Assembly: GCF_905220415.1 (NCBI RefSeq)
Contig: NC_059558.1
Span: 446,501-510,500 of the forward strand
Origin: Colias croceus
Lineage: Eukaryota; Arthropoda; Insecta; Lepidoptera; Pieridae
Direction: 5' to 3'
Length of the DNA: 64,000 nucleotides
The position numbers and the translations under genes are program-made. A model generated the notes under the pieces. The model was not told where the DNA came from. It saw nothing but the letters and a program-made list of their open reading frames with translations, and searched no databases. Shown piece after piece: positions 13,201-28,200 of the stretch (its first letter is position 1; each line of letters starts with the position of its first letter).

Positions 13201-16200
13201 AAGCTGGTTTTAACTTTACACATTCCGGCAAAGACAGGTTTATTGGTATGTACCAAGGTATGTACTGTATTGGTTTCAAAGGATAGACCTTTAGAAATTG
13301 CAAATAGGTTCTAGTACAATTGAGAATATCGTTGGATTGGAAAATTTAATGTGATCTACCATCTCCTAGAAGTGTATAACCGAGAGGTTCTGGGTTCGAT
13401 TAACAAACTAACAAAAAAAAGTCTTGCTGTGACAGGACATAAAGCTGATCACTTACTAGTGCGTAAAGAAAATCGATCAGTGAAACAGATGTTTAATACA
13501 TCGCCCCATAAGGGAACACGGGAATTCACTCACACATTTAATAAAAGCAAAATGTCAGTAGGTAAGGGTACAGATAGCTGATATAAACAAAAACTTTAAT
13601 TATCAGAACGCAAATACATGCTCTATTTTAATTCATTGCACGAAAACGATAAAAAAATTCAACCTTCAAACATCGATCAGTAAAAAGTCGAATTTCAACA
13701 AACAATCGACATTTGGAGAGAGAATACGTAATTGGCTGAATTTTCGGTATAGATAGGTATAGCCACAGTATAACGAAGTGTCAATCATAGATTTTCGTAT
13801 CTGGCCCCCTTCCAAGTGGCAACACCCAATTTAATTTTACTTTGCCAAAATGTAACTTGACGTTTTTAACGGCCTTCGCTATTTAATTATTGAAAAATTC
13901 GGTTTAATTTTAATTTACACGAAAAATTAGTTTGATAATAATTATAGTTGTTTTTGGCTTGAGTTAATTGCAATTTAAAGTGCAATACTTAGTGCCAAAA
14001 TCCATCGCATTTTATAGATTTTTATAATAAATTTAAGCCCAATCATTCTTACGATTAAGATGAAATCACACCTGTCGTAGAACCGTTAAAGTTCGTAGTA
14101 CCGTTAATGCTACGGCGTAGCACCACATACTCTACCAGATTAATATAAATAATATAATTTTTATTTAACTTTATGTGGCTAGGATTCATTGTAACATTTT
14201 TTTCGATTTAAATATTCTGTAACTTAAGAGCTAATTAGATTAGAAGGACAAAAATATATTTCTTCTTTTTACACCATACTTTTATTAGACTATCGCGGGT
14301 GAAACCGCGTCCGGCAAGCTAGTTATATCATAATCTAGTTAGATATCGGTCGAATAGCACTTAATTAAGTCTAGACTACCAATTTATTAGGATACCTAAT
14401 GGATAGCATGATTGATTTCCACAATCCAGAGATATCTTCAATGGAGTTAATTTGCGATTATGAAGCGATCTATTGTGTCCAAGTTATACAATTATCGTAA
14501 TGAAGACTTTGTTTAAAAGATGAGACGGTAAAGACGGATTAAAGGTTAAATTAGAGAACCATTGACGTAGTGGTTTTGAAATTTATTTTGCTTTGTACTC
14601 GATCGACAAAATATTCGATTGTTTTTTATACTTTGTACAGCAAAGTAAAAAAAACAATCGAATATTTTGTTGTATGTTGTGTGTTTATGTTTTAGTTTTA
14701 TATGTATGGTATTTAACAATCTATTTAAGCAATCTGCGATATTTTAATTGATTTCAAAGTAAAACCTCATATTTCAGTTGTTTTTGATAAAAGTGAAAGT
14801 TATATCCTCAATATAAGCCTAAGCAGAGAGAATAAAGGTACAAGTCCGAGACGGACCGCAAACTGCAACAGCAAACTGCAAGCGACACCACTTGTTTCTA
14901 TGAACATCTATGAAATTGATTCTAAGCGCGGCGACACTGCTGCCTGCAGACGCGACGCGCAGCGATTCATAGATGTTCATAGAAACAAGTGTTGTCGCTT
15001 GCAGTTTGCTGTTGCAGTTTGCGGTCTGCGGCCCGTCTCGGACTTGTACCTTTAAAAAGAAATAACAGCTATGCTTTTCTCAATAAACTGTTGTTATTTT
15101 GACATCTTAACGTCTTTATCATCATCATCGACTAGCTGCGCTCCACTTTTTCACCCGCGTTGCTCCGCTTCTGTTGGTCTTAGTGTGATGATATATAACC
15201 TATAGCCTTCCTCGATAAATGTGCTATCTAACACCGAACAAAATTTTTCAAATCGGACCAGTAGTTCCTGAGATTAGCGCGTTCAAACAAACAAACAAAT
15301 CTTCAGCTTTATAATATTAAGTAAAGATATAGATAAACATATTATCTATAATATATCGTATTACAATATAGATTACCCATACAAGATCGTGTTACCCGTC
15401 ATCTGCTACATTCTCACGATAAATCGATTATAAAGCACAACTGTTTCTTCCCAATGCCACATTAGTGAGTAAATAAATACTTCCTTATTCTATTGTTTTG
15501 TCTTTGAAAGGTCCTTTGTTTAGTGTATAAGTTGGTGAAATAGTGTGAGACAAAAGTTAGACCTCAGTTTATAAGCTACTTAGTATAGTGAGAAAGTACT
15601 TTAGGATGGATGGATGGGTTTGTTACTCTTTCGAAGACTAAAACTTTATCAGATATATTACTATACTTTAAAGTTTTCAAAAGCGATAGGTACTCTAACT
15701 CGAACTCAAACATTTATTTATTCAATTAGACATCTTCTAGAAGCACTTTTGAATCGTCATAACATATTTTTAACATTTTCCGCAATACCTACTGGTAGGT
15801 ACTTACAAATGTTATTTTATTTTAATCAATGAGAAACAATTTAACACACATAAAATGAAATCTACCTTCCTACACAATAAAAGATAAAGAACAAATGGAA
15901 TCCACTTTTTCACGCGTGTATTCAAAATGGCGGACCGGTAACAGTTGGTACGTTTTGTTTCCAAGCCGATAGTGAAGGCTGCGCGATATTGCTTCATAAC
16001 TATTTGAATAAAAACGGATAAATACAAATTCGGTTCTCGCTAAACGTTTTCATCGTAGCAACTGGCTTGTAATAGAAAGCTGTGTTTTTACTTTTAGGGT
16101 TCCGAACCACAAAGGAAAAAACCCTTGCAAGATAATTTTGCTGTTCAGTTGTCTGTCAACAATATTTTTTCTCAGGAACGCGTGGAGGTATCAAGCTCAA

Positions 16201-19200
16201 ATTTATATCGAATACTAAATTCTACCGTTACTGTGATAAAAGCAAACTTATAGCCAACGCAATCAAAAGATATAACCGTCTGTGCTGCAAATTTACACAA
16301 ATTTCGACATTTGTAATTAAATCAAAATCTACAGGGTACTAATAGGAAAATATTTCAAATAACTTTTTCGATGATGAATGGTGTTTCTAAGTAATAATAA
16401 ATAATGCAATAAAACACGTTTAAAAAAATATTAAAACTAGATTATTTCATTTTATTTCAGATTCAGAACTTTTATGAAGCGACTCTGACTTCCATCTTTT
16501 CGTAACATTGCCTTTGAAGTTAGTTTCTTTTACAAATTACCTCTCTAACCTACCACTACATTGAAATACCTTGTAAAACGCTGCAAAATGAATACAATTG
16601 CCTGCACATAAGCATTAACGTCAATTAATCAGTGTTATCAGAGAGTCTGGCGGTCAGCCAATACCTATCAATGTGTGTGGAGGTTGTATCGGTGAATCCA
16701 ACAAATGAGCTTGAGTTAAAAGGTATTATGTAAACAAGAATAACTACGACGAGGTGTAACTAATGTAGGAATAGGTTCTCTCTACATAGAATATACATCG
16801 GCATTATTTTGTACGAATTTAGTGAAAACACTACATCATATTATAGACTAGGTACTAGCTTTCCGCCCGCGGCTTCGCTAGCGTTTTCAAAGGAAAACCC
16901 GCATAGTTCCCGTTCCCGTGGGATTTCCGGGATAAAACCTATCATATGTGTTAATCCAAGTTACCCTCTATATGTGTGATAAATTTCATTGTAATCAGTT
17001 CAGTAGTATTTGCGTGAAAGAGTAACACACACACACACACATCCTCACAAACTTTCGCATTTATAATATTATAGTAGGATGTTCGGAGAAGTTTGTTTAC
17101 AAACACTAGAACACGAGACTTTTTATTATATAGATCTGATACATAACAAGATGGATATTGGATAATTAAAACTGAAATTAGGAGACTGCTTTCAACGATA
17201 TGTTACAGTCAAAACCCTTAACGAGTCACCTTAACCTTATTGACTAAATTTACCGGTCAATAAGGTTTTTGACTGGTTAAGGGTTTTGACTGTAACAGAT
17301 AAATATTGGAATTGAGAGGTTATATTACAATTATCTCATTGGCACAGATTTTCTAATATTGCAAATATTGGTTCATAGTAAAGTACTTTATGCAAAAAAT
17401 ATAATACAGTCAGTTAATAACTACCTATTTCAAAGTTAGTTGCAAGCGGAAAATTATCTCAGATTTATATTTTTCCCGCCTCTGGCGATGACACGTTGTC
17501 AATAGTAGATGTCTGCATGAGATATTGTTATTTTTGGTATATTTTTTATCAAATGACATTTATAAAACATTTTTTTTTATATTGAACGTTATTTTTCGAT
17601 AGTTTTACTTCATACAAATTGTGTCCCCTAATTAAAATATAAATTTTCTTTCTTTTCTCAACGTTGTTCAATATGTATAAGGAATTTATTAGAATAAAAA
17701 TTCGTCCACGCCATAAAATGATAAATATATTTTGCTTATTTTGTTTCAGAATTGTAAAACTATATCAAAATTTATCTTGCACACTTTTTCGTTACACTAA
17801 AAGGAATCAATATTAAGCTATATTGTAACATTTAATGGAATCTAAAGTTGCGTTCCAATAACTTCCCATAACTTAGTAATAACCGTCACATGTTGTTCAT
17901 ACGGATATCCGGGTCAAACTTTAATTACCGGATAGCGGATACCGGATAGCTTGAGTGATCGCTTACTAAGTTTATCAATTAGGATTAAACTATATCTTAG
18001 ATGGTTCAGGAGTTAACACATTCGTAGCAGAATAATCTTCAATTAATGATGCACATTTTTTGAGGCATCTCTTAAAACACATCTATAATATTGTATACTT
18101 TCAAAGAAAACACATTAAAAGTTAATATTGTTTTTTATAAAATGTTATCATATTGGTTTATTTTATTTATAACAAAATAAATAGCTTTATCTTATACATT
18201 TCTATATCACATAAGTGCTGTAAAAACATATAATACAGAGCAAAACATTGATATGACTTCTAAGACATCCGAAAAAAAATTACGTTTGACTTCACTTACA
18301 CAAAACAAATTTTTTGTAGCTAGGTTATACTACTAGAATAGTATAATATTATGAGTTGTTATAAGTTGAAAATAAAATATATACAACAACTATTGAACCA
18401 AAAAGCACGTGACGCGTACCCGGGTGTGCCCGGGTCCCGGATCAAACGGGCCGGGTGAAATTAATCGCCGGTTATCCGGTACCTTACCCGGTTTGAGTAA
18501 TCGTTCTCACGGGCCGCTGCTTTTTGTATTTATTACGGCATGTGTAATGAATTGGGGAAATTTAATTTAAAAATATCAATAAAGTTTATGAGAGGTGGTA
18601 GTTATTTGAAAAACTATTAAATTACTGTACTGATTTTATTATATTGTAAATAAAAGTGAAAAGATTATGCTAATCCCTAATCCCAAATATAATTGCGAAA
18701 ATAACTCTGTCTGTCTGTCTGACGCTTTCCCGCTTTCTCAACCGATATTGAAGAAATTTGGCACAGACAATATTTAGTCCCTGAGAAAGAACATAGGCTA
18801 CATTTTATTGCGAAATATGTACGACGAGTAAAGCCGGGGCGGATTGCTAGTTTATAATAAAATAATTCGGTTTTATTGTTGCTTAACGAAATTATTTTAA
18901 AAATATGGGAAAGTAAATTTATACCTGTTTAGTTTAAAAGAAAATTAAAGTTACCTATGTAGGTAGTTTAAGATTTGTTTTCTTTATAAGTAATATTTTA
19001 ACTATAGGCATTCAAGCAACTTATTTATTATTATCGATTATTATATTTAAGAAAATGCGATAATTTTTCAAGTGCTGCCCTGAATACCCTTTTCAGCCTA
19101 TAATAACAGCATGAAGCCTTGATGACCTAGGGTTGTCAAATCTATCATTTAAATTTTAATCGTATAATTAGCTATCGTACGTTTTTCTTTATTTCCGTTT

Positions 19201-22200
19201 ATAATTCTATAAATTTCATAAATTTTGTTATCAATATTGTTGTGCTAATTATGCATATTGGTACCTAGTTCATAATATTTAATGGTATGTATATCAATCC
19301 CATAGTTAAGCTTACTTTGTGCGAAATACACGAATAAGTTTGTGTTTTTATTAAAACTAAAAGTATTTAAAAGTTTTTTTTCAACCGCTCGAAAGTTTTA
19401 GCTTTAAATCAAAAGTAATTACATTACATAAAGTTAATCATAAAACAAAAACTTATAAAAGTTTAAATCTGTAAAGTTGAAGAATTAACGTTTGGCAACC
19501 CTATTCCTTCTCACACTAATTATGTAATGAAAACGTTAAACTTCTGTTTCTGTATCAAATTTTCGGGATATTTACCTTTGCGAGACTCTTCTATACTTAA
19601 TATTAAAATATTTTTACAACATAAAGGTTGTATAAAAATAGAAAAGTTTATAATTAAAAATAAATAAATAAATCAATTTACTCCGCTCCTGTTGGTCTTA
19701 GCGTGATGATATATAGCCTATAGCATTCCTCGGTGGGCTATCTTACACCGAAAGAATTTTTCAAATCGGACCAGTGGTTCCTAAAATTAGCGCGTTCAAA
19801 ACAAACTGTTCAGCTTTATAATATTAGTATAGATTTGTTATCTTCCATATTGCACGCCTCATAAGCGAAGCGTTGAGGTGGGTACTACTGTCACTTCGCG
19901 CAAAACATCTGATTTTTCAAACTTAAAATGTCTTTACTCTTTATGTATCATACATTGCACTTGTAAGATAATACATACACACACATATTAAGAAAAAACA
20001 CTATTTTTAACATTCATGATATTTTTGATGTCATTTTTGTTATTTAAACTAGTTAAAAAACAGTTTAAAAAAGTTCTGTCTTGGACGTCCGTGTGTCTGT
20101 ATGTGCGGAGGATTTTCTTGTTAACACGATAGCGACCGAAATACTTTACTAATCGAGTCTTTTTTTTCTCTTACGTTTGAGTATGCTCAGGAATAGAACC
20201 CTTTCATTTTTCAGGGTCTGATTCGATGTGGTTTAATTGTTATTAAATAAAAATAAAAAAAATATCGACTGTTCTCCATAATTTTAGTATATCTATATAT
20301 ATTCTTTATTTATTTTTTTTTTTATATTTATAGTGTACTCAAAATTCACCATTATAAACTCGATTCTTTATACTATAAGCCAAGGTTTAAAAAAATAAGT
20401 TGGTAGTCAGTCCCTTAAACCTGCGCAGTTTCACATCTAGGTGGGGCCACAAGAAAAATAGCTCAATTATTACGGTACCGCTTTCTTTACTTTTCCAACT
20501 GTTTTATTTTATTTCTTTTTTATATTTATAGTGTACTCTTTATAAATAATCAATTTTATTGTAAAGGATGAGATTATGAGGCGTGCACTTTTGGATTTTC
20601 CAAACTATTTTTCATACTATGCAAGTACTATAATAACTTTTAAAGTGCCCACTGCCAACTGGCACTTGGCAACCTTTTATAATTTTGGTCTAAAGAACCG
20701 CTCAGCGTGTAATAACGTTAACTCGCATGCAGTTAACTGCTGATTACCTTAATTAGCTTTTGTTTTGAACATAAAAATAACCTTTATTTCTAGATATACA
20801 TAGTTGCAATTTTAAAAGCAATATATTTCAAAAAATGATTCAATTTAAAAGCATTACGATTGCAGCGAACATAAAAGGGTTCATTACTCTGAGTAGCAAA
20901 GTTATGAAACGCTATCGATTGCGAATGCTTATTGATATTACATGTTCTAGCTAGATTTATAGGGTTTATTATGAACTAGCAAACTGCCCTGACTTCACCC
21001 GTGGTACATGCCTATAGCACGCGTGGTAATGCCTATAGCACTCAGGGATTATAAATTTAACTAGTTTCCCGCCCGCGGCTTCGCCCGCGTTTTCAAAGAA
21101 AAACCGCATAGTTCTCGTTCCCGTGGGATTTTCGGGATAAAACCTATCATATTATGTGTTAATCCATGTTTGTTTATAATAATATATGTGTGCTAAATTT
21201 CATTATAATCGGTTCAGTAGTATTTGCTTGAAAGAGTAACAAACATACATATACACATACATCCATCCTCACAAACTTTCGCATTTATATTATTATTTAT
21301 TAGTAGGATATGATATATCCAAAGGTGAAATGATTTTGGAAATCGGCAAAATTTTCTGAGATAAGCATTAAAACAAACTTTCTATTATTAAGTATCGATT
21401 ATATAATAATAAAATCTTTCACAATAATCTAAATAATTTAATTGAAAAGATCAAAAATTAATTAAAACAAAAATGCAATTATAAAATGACCTATTTTCAT
21501 ATTTTGTTTATTCTAACTTCGCTATTTCTCTGGACTCACCGCAAATGTTTTGCGACAGCCGCTCTTATAACGCCCGCATAACGCTTCCAAGACGAAAACA
21601 TAATCTTAGTTTAAATCTGTAATCTTCTAATCCTAGGCAGAACGCTAGAAATGGGCAGTTTTGTCGTAAGGCTGTAGAGGCCGACAATAACGTTAATAGG
21701 ACTGCGTAAACGGGCGTTCAAACGCCGCGTTTAATTATTTCTACGAGCAATGGGGAACTGCGGCATACCGCATACTAATCTTTACTCTTATTAGATGAAC
21801 AAAGAAATGGTTGGTGTTATTGCGCTTAGTTGCAGATGCTGGGATTAAGAGCCATGAAATACATATGGCGTACTGTAGGAAACAAACGATATAAGTAGAA
21901 AATCTTATAAGCAGCGTATAAAATATATCTGGTATGGTAGGATTGGTAAAAGTATGAGAGTACTTAAAATAAGTATTTAATTTAATTAATTTGCAAAGGT
22001 TTAACTCCAAGAAATAATCAAATATATTTAAAATACATATCTACTTTCGGCTTTGTAATACTTTTCAAATTTAATATATCGTATGAAAAATGTATTAAAC
22101 AAAGCTAAGAAGTTATTAACTAATCGACTTAAATAGGTCTTAAAAAATTAAATGGTACAATTATAAATTTTTAATCACAAACCTGCCAAATGTTCCACCT

Positions 22201-25200
22201 CCTCAAACACGCTCGTTCACACAATATAGGCCAAAGTATATGGGAGATTAAGATAATAAGTTTATCTCTATTGACCCCCTTTATATCGGGTCGATCTTTC
22301 CTATTTTTTGCTATTACCGTTTTAGATAAGCGCTGCCATGTAATAACGTTTCTTTCAATCCCCTTGTGGAGAAGAAAAGGGCTCAAGAATCTTCTTTTCC
22401 TGGTATGCAAGTAGGCTAAAAATATTCGGACTTTTTTTTTGGTGTGACGTCAGGGTTTTTTTTTCAACTATGGCATAATGAAAAAAACATACAATTTCTA
22501 AAATAGTTTATTAAAGAAATAAAATATTTCTAAAATTATAATAATTTAAGAAATAAATTGAAAAATACAGATATAAGATAAGTAATAACCATAAAATGTA
22601 TAAATTATGTATTTATATATTTAAATACATAACATTGCATAGAATCCTTTATTTAATTCTGATAATATAAATACACAAAAAATTTATAGGAAATACCTTA
22701 GGGAAATACGCATACCAAACGCATACAATATTATTATTGCACATGATTATTATCTACCAATGTCAAAGATGACAAAGAAGAACGAACTGTTTCCTAGGAG
22801 GAATTATAATTGCTCCGAGACTGTTTCTATCATTCATAAAATGTTTCTATCGCGATTACTTCCATAAAAATGCTCGCAGTCCGTCCCTTTCTAACACGCA
22901 TTTAAAAAGTAAATAACACATTTTGGCGCCATGTCGTAGAAGCGAGAAGATTTTTTTTTTTTTTTTCCAATTTCATCAATGCCGCCTATTTTGTGGAAAG
23001 TTCAAATTTAGAACGCTTTCGTTAAGTTTGAAAACTTTTTTGATAAGAAATAGTTAATCGTAACTTTTTTGATAAGAAATAGTTAATCGTAAAATTTAAA
23101 TTATGTTTTATTGTTTGCCAATGTTCTTTATGTGATAAAATTAATAGTGTTCTTCATATTTATTCTGCGCTTGCATGAATTTATTAAGGTAATAAATTGA
23201 AATTATTAACTTTATTACATCAACTTTTTCAAGATAGTTTTTACAAAAAGCCGTATACTTAAGTGTTATATTAAGTTATAATAATTATTCTCTAATAGAA
23301 TATGAATTAACTACCACATTATCATAAAATGTGCATTTGCTAGTGCATAATATTATCATAGTGCGTATTTCACGCACAATGTCGTATTATTTAAAAAAAT
23401 GGAATTAGTTCGAACATAGATAGATAATTTAAAAAATAAATAAGTTTAATACTGTTTTCCATCTCATTTTCACCAATGTTTTATTTTCTTACCCGTACAC
23501 CTGACAGTGTAGGTAGTTAGGTACCTATTATTGCAAAAAAAATATAAAGAACATAATTATATACACAGTTGACATAAAGTAGCGTAGGTATTTATTCACT
23601 ATTTAAATAGCATTGTCGCGGTCGGTTTAATGTAATGTAAGTTTGTCCGTCTATTAATCAACTGAGATTAGCATTTAACGCTTGACTGATTTTACAAGGG
23701 TGCACTAGTTACATTGATTAATTTATTAATAGCTGAAAGCAAAATTTTCAATGCAATGTTACAGATTTTTTAAGGAAACACGAATTCATATAACATTCAA
23801 AAATAAAAATAAATTAAAATCTAAAATAAAAATTCATTCATTCATTCTAAATTAATTTATTTATTCATTTAAAATTCTCTTTGTGTTAATTTGGTAAATA
23901 CATATTTTGTAACCAACTATTTTTTACCAATATTCTATAATAACACTTCAGTTGTTCACGGTATATAATATTTTTCAAACGCAACTCAGCCAAAATACAT
24001 CATCTGACATGCATTGTAACATGAAAACAACGTAGGATGTAACATTTATAATATACACATACATAATACCTATTTTAACAGTATAGATTTCGTCTCTACT
24101 CTCTATTATCACGGTTAACAGAAACTTTTATAGACATAAATGCATTCCTTTTATACATGAACATGAGAACTTTATAGTTCCCATTCATCAATATTTCGTA
24201 GAAGCTTCTTGAACAATGAAAAATAGATTTGAAAACAACATGCAATCCAGTTCTACTAGGTATGCAGATATTATATAATCTATACTAATATTATAAATGC
24301 GGAAGTTTTTGTGTATATGTAATTATGTTTGTTACTCTATCATGAAAAAAGACGTGTGGCACTCGGGGACTGCCGCGGTAAAGCTATTGCATAGCATGCC
24401 TTCAAGCCACACCTCCGTGCCCGTCGGAGTGGGAAGCGTGAGGTTTTTTTCGTTACGGAATTTCTCGATTCGGTCCCCGCGCTCAAGGCCCCGCGATAGA
24501 CGCTATGCAATAGCTTAAATACTACAGATTTGGAAGAAACTTTAAAGTAATATCGTATACTATCCTACTAACCACATTTGAACTAGGTATGACATTTTTC
24601 TTTGAAAACGCTGGCAAAGCCGCGGGCTGAAAGCTAGTAGGTTACACATCCGAAACCGATTCCGCGCGGCACAGCTAGTATTTAATACTAGGATGACAGC
24701 CTTAAGACAAATCAATCTCAACATGTAATGTAATATCTGTCTGTAGCCATTCATCAGGCGCTTGAACAGTGAACACGCTGACGTTTACAAGGGTGCACTA
24801 ACATTGATTTATTGCGGTTTAAAGCAAGATTTTTAAGATAAATCGCTTTTATTCTTCATTCGCTATTAATAACGATTATATTGACTGCAGTGGTTTTCTG
24901 GCTTTTTGATAGCAGCTTCGATCGCGTGTAGTGCCTTTCGTGATTTTTTTATAGTTTCTTCAAAATTTTCACGATCTTCTTCCGGGTACAGAAGCCGATG
25001 TCCTACATAGGTTCTATCTACAGTTATTAAATCAAAAATACAGTAAAAATAATAAATATTAACGTTTCTTCATTTGGCCTTTGCTCATATTATGAGTACC
25101 TTAGTACTTTTATTTAATTATTCCACACTAGCTATAGCTTTTCACCCGCGTACCGCTCCGCTTCTGTTGGTCTTAGCGTGGGCTAAATCATAATCATAAT

Positions 25201-28200
25201 CATAATCATTTATTCACCATAAAATACAAAATTAAATACATAGTATCATTATCTTAATTAATTATTAAACATTCAAAATACAAGGACATAGATATGCATT
25301 GTACCAGATGATTAACAAAGATAATATGAACTGCAGGCCTACACTAAGGCAGCTTGTATTGTAGGCCTGCAACCCTTCCTAAATATAACAAAAGGTACGT
25401 ACTCATTATATAATTTTAAATTATTTATACATAACGGATTTTATTATGATTAAATTTACAATATTTTTATTTATTAATTTATATACTAAATGGGCTATCT
25501 AACACCGAAAGGTTTTTTCAAATCGGAATTGTAGTTCCCGAGATTAGCGCGTTCAAACAAACAAGCAAACTCTTCAGCTTTATAATATTAGTATAGTAGT
25601 ATCAATAAAATTTAAATCATCATACTTCAATTTTTACATCAATAGACACCCAATATATAAAAATATATCACAGTAATAGGTGAGGTTATAAAAAATTCCC
25701 TTTCGAGCATGGATTTAAAATTCAGTCAGCGGCCGCGGCGTGTTGAACGCGTTTCACCACCACTTAGCTGATTGAAGCTATACATATACACTATTTTAGG
25801 GAATTTCGAAGAATATTCACAATTTTTTCGTATGAAAATATTAATTTGAAAACAGAATAAAGTATTGTGTATCGTGCATTGTCTGTTTATATATTGATTT
25901 TTTAAGGAGACCAAGTCTGATTAGATAATGGAATACTATACTATTGAAGGTTCAACCCTCGACTCGAAATTCCATATACCTCATGGCAAATGGAATAATT
26001 TCGATGGCATTTTATAGTAAAGAAACACACAGTTAACTTATAACACACAAATAAACTAGTGAATTTTGTGTTTATTTACACAAAATATTGTCTTATTAAA
26101 GTAGTTGTAGGTCGCGAGTTTGATTAAATTTTTGGTATGTCGCTCAATCATACCAAAAATTATATAAAATTTTAATTTCAAACATCACAAAGGTATTTAA
26201 TAAACTTTATTAATTCTAATCAATCAAAAATAACAATAAAGCAAAATTTCCAACAACCTATTTAATAAAAATTAGGGTGTGAAATACGCACGACAGTATT
26301 TCTTCATTATTTGATGGAAGTACGAATCTCAATTAGAGGGCTGTCGCTCTCCCGTCACTCCCAACGCCTCGCTACGACGTTGAGGTTTATGTAGGCTTGT
26401 TAGCAACGAACGTGAACGTGTTGCTAAATTTACATAACTGGGGTGCAATGGCTAATAACATTTTGGGGTGCAATGGCTGTCTAACACCTCTCAGCCAAAG
26501 CCAACCTCACCTGCTCGTGGTGCACCCTGCCGATCAACGGACGAGGCTCTGGCGTATTTCTATACAGTGGTAGAGCTACAGCTACGTACAATTTCATATT
26601 CGTATGTAGCACGACTGGGCTGTAGCTTGTCCGGGGAAGTTACCACTGTCTCACTGGATACCAGCGTGAAGCAATTTTTTTGTGTTTCGCTTGAGTCAGT
26701 GAGACGACCGGAGGCCCAATCCCTTACCCCCTCAAATAAACAAATGGCAGCGGTATTTAAAAAAGGACTACCCCAGGAGGGTACCGGCGTCAAAGATGCC
26801 GGAGAATCCCTCCCTGAGCGTTCCCGCTTAGGCTGCCCCACGTATTCTGGGGGGGGCAAAATCCCGCTTTCTTACACTGCTAGGCGTAAAAAAAGGAAAC
26901 CAACATCGGCGTCCCCTACCATGTCACTACACGTGGATCTTTGTAACATTCGGGGGCTCCATTCGAATCTTACGGCCGTCCACCAACATCTTGAGACGTC
27001 TAAGCCACACTTACTGTTTTTGACGGAAACACAGATTTCTTCTCCTGCTGACATCTCCTACCTTAAGTACCCGGGTTACGCGTTGGAACATTCATTTCTA
27101 CCACGCGCCGGCGTGTGCGTTTATACTAGAGAGGATATCTGCTGTCGCCGCCTCAGCGTCCTTGATGGTAATAATAACCTATCCATCTTATGGCTTCGCG
27201 TAGACTGCGATGATCACCCCCGTATCTACGCGTGCCTTTACAGGAGACACAGCGGAAACGATGAAACTGACCAACTGATTGAGCACATTCAGGACACAAT
27301 CGACACACTTCTGCAAAAGATTCCCTCCGCCGAAATAGTGGTTCTCGGCGACTTTAATGCTCACCATGCAGAATGGTTGAAATCTAGAATCACGGATCAT
27401 GCTGGGCGCTCCTTTTACGACCTTGTTTTGTCTTATGGTCTAACTCAATTGGTATCTGCACCAACAAGGATTCCGGACGTGGAAGATCACACACCATCAC
27501 TACTAGATCTTTTCCTATCCTCTCATCCGGACGACTATCAGATATCCATTAAAGCCCCACTTGGATCGTCTGACCACTGTTTGGTTCAGAGTACTGTGTC
27601 CATCATGCGCCAATCTCAGCCGCGACCAGCAAGTTATCGACGTGTCTGGCACTACAGATCAGCAGACTGGGACGGGATGCGTACCTTCTTTGCGTCCTAC
27701 CCATGGAGGCAAATTTGCTTCTCGTCTGAGGATCCTGATGCTTGCGCTGACTCCGTCGCCGATGTGGTCACACAGGGTATGGAACTTTATATTCCCTATT
27801 CCGTGGTACCTATTGGCGGCAAGTCTCAACCCTGGTTTGGGAAATCCTGTAAAGTGGCATCGCGTTTTAAACAGGATTGTTTTCAGGCCTGGGTAAAAGC
27901 GACAGCGGAAAAGAATCCCAGAGCTTCGTATTTTAAAAAAAAGTATAACTCTGCCTCCAGACAGTTCAAGAAAAAGATCCTTAGTGCAAAGTCGGATTTC
28001 ATTGTTAAGATTGGCAAGAAGCTAGTACAGTACCCTTCAGGCACACGGGCTTTTTGGTCACTGGCCAAAGCCATCCAAGGGAACTTTTGCAAATCGTCTT
28101 TTCCACCATTATGCAGGGATAATGACACCTTGGCTTATACTGCAAAAGAAAAAGCTGACACATTGGTCTCTCTATTTGCGTCGAATTCGACCTTGGAAGA

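Noticed and set aside
22171..22414. Pair of opposed 74-79-residue frames
   Set aside because: No domain, splice signal or repeat of the frame elsewhere.
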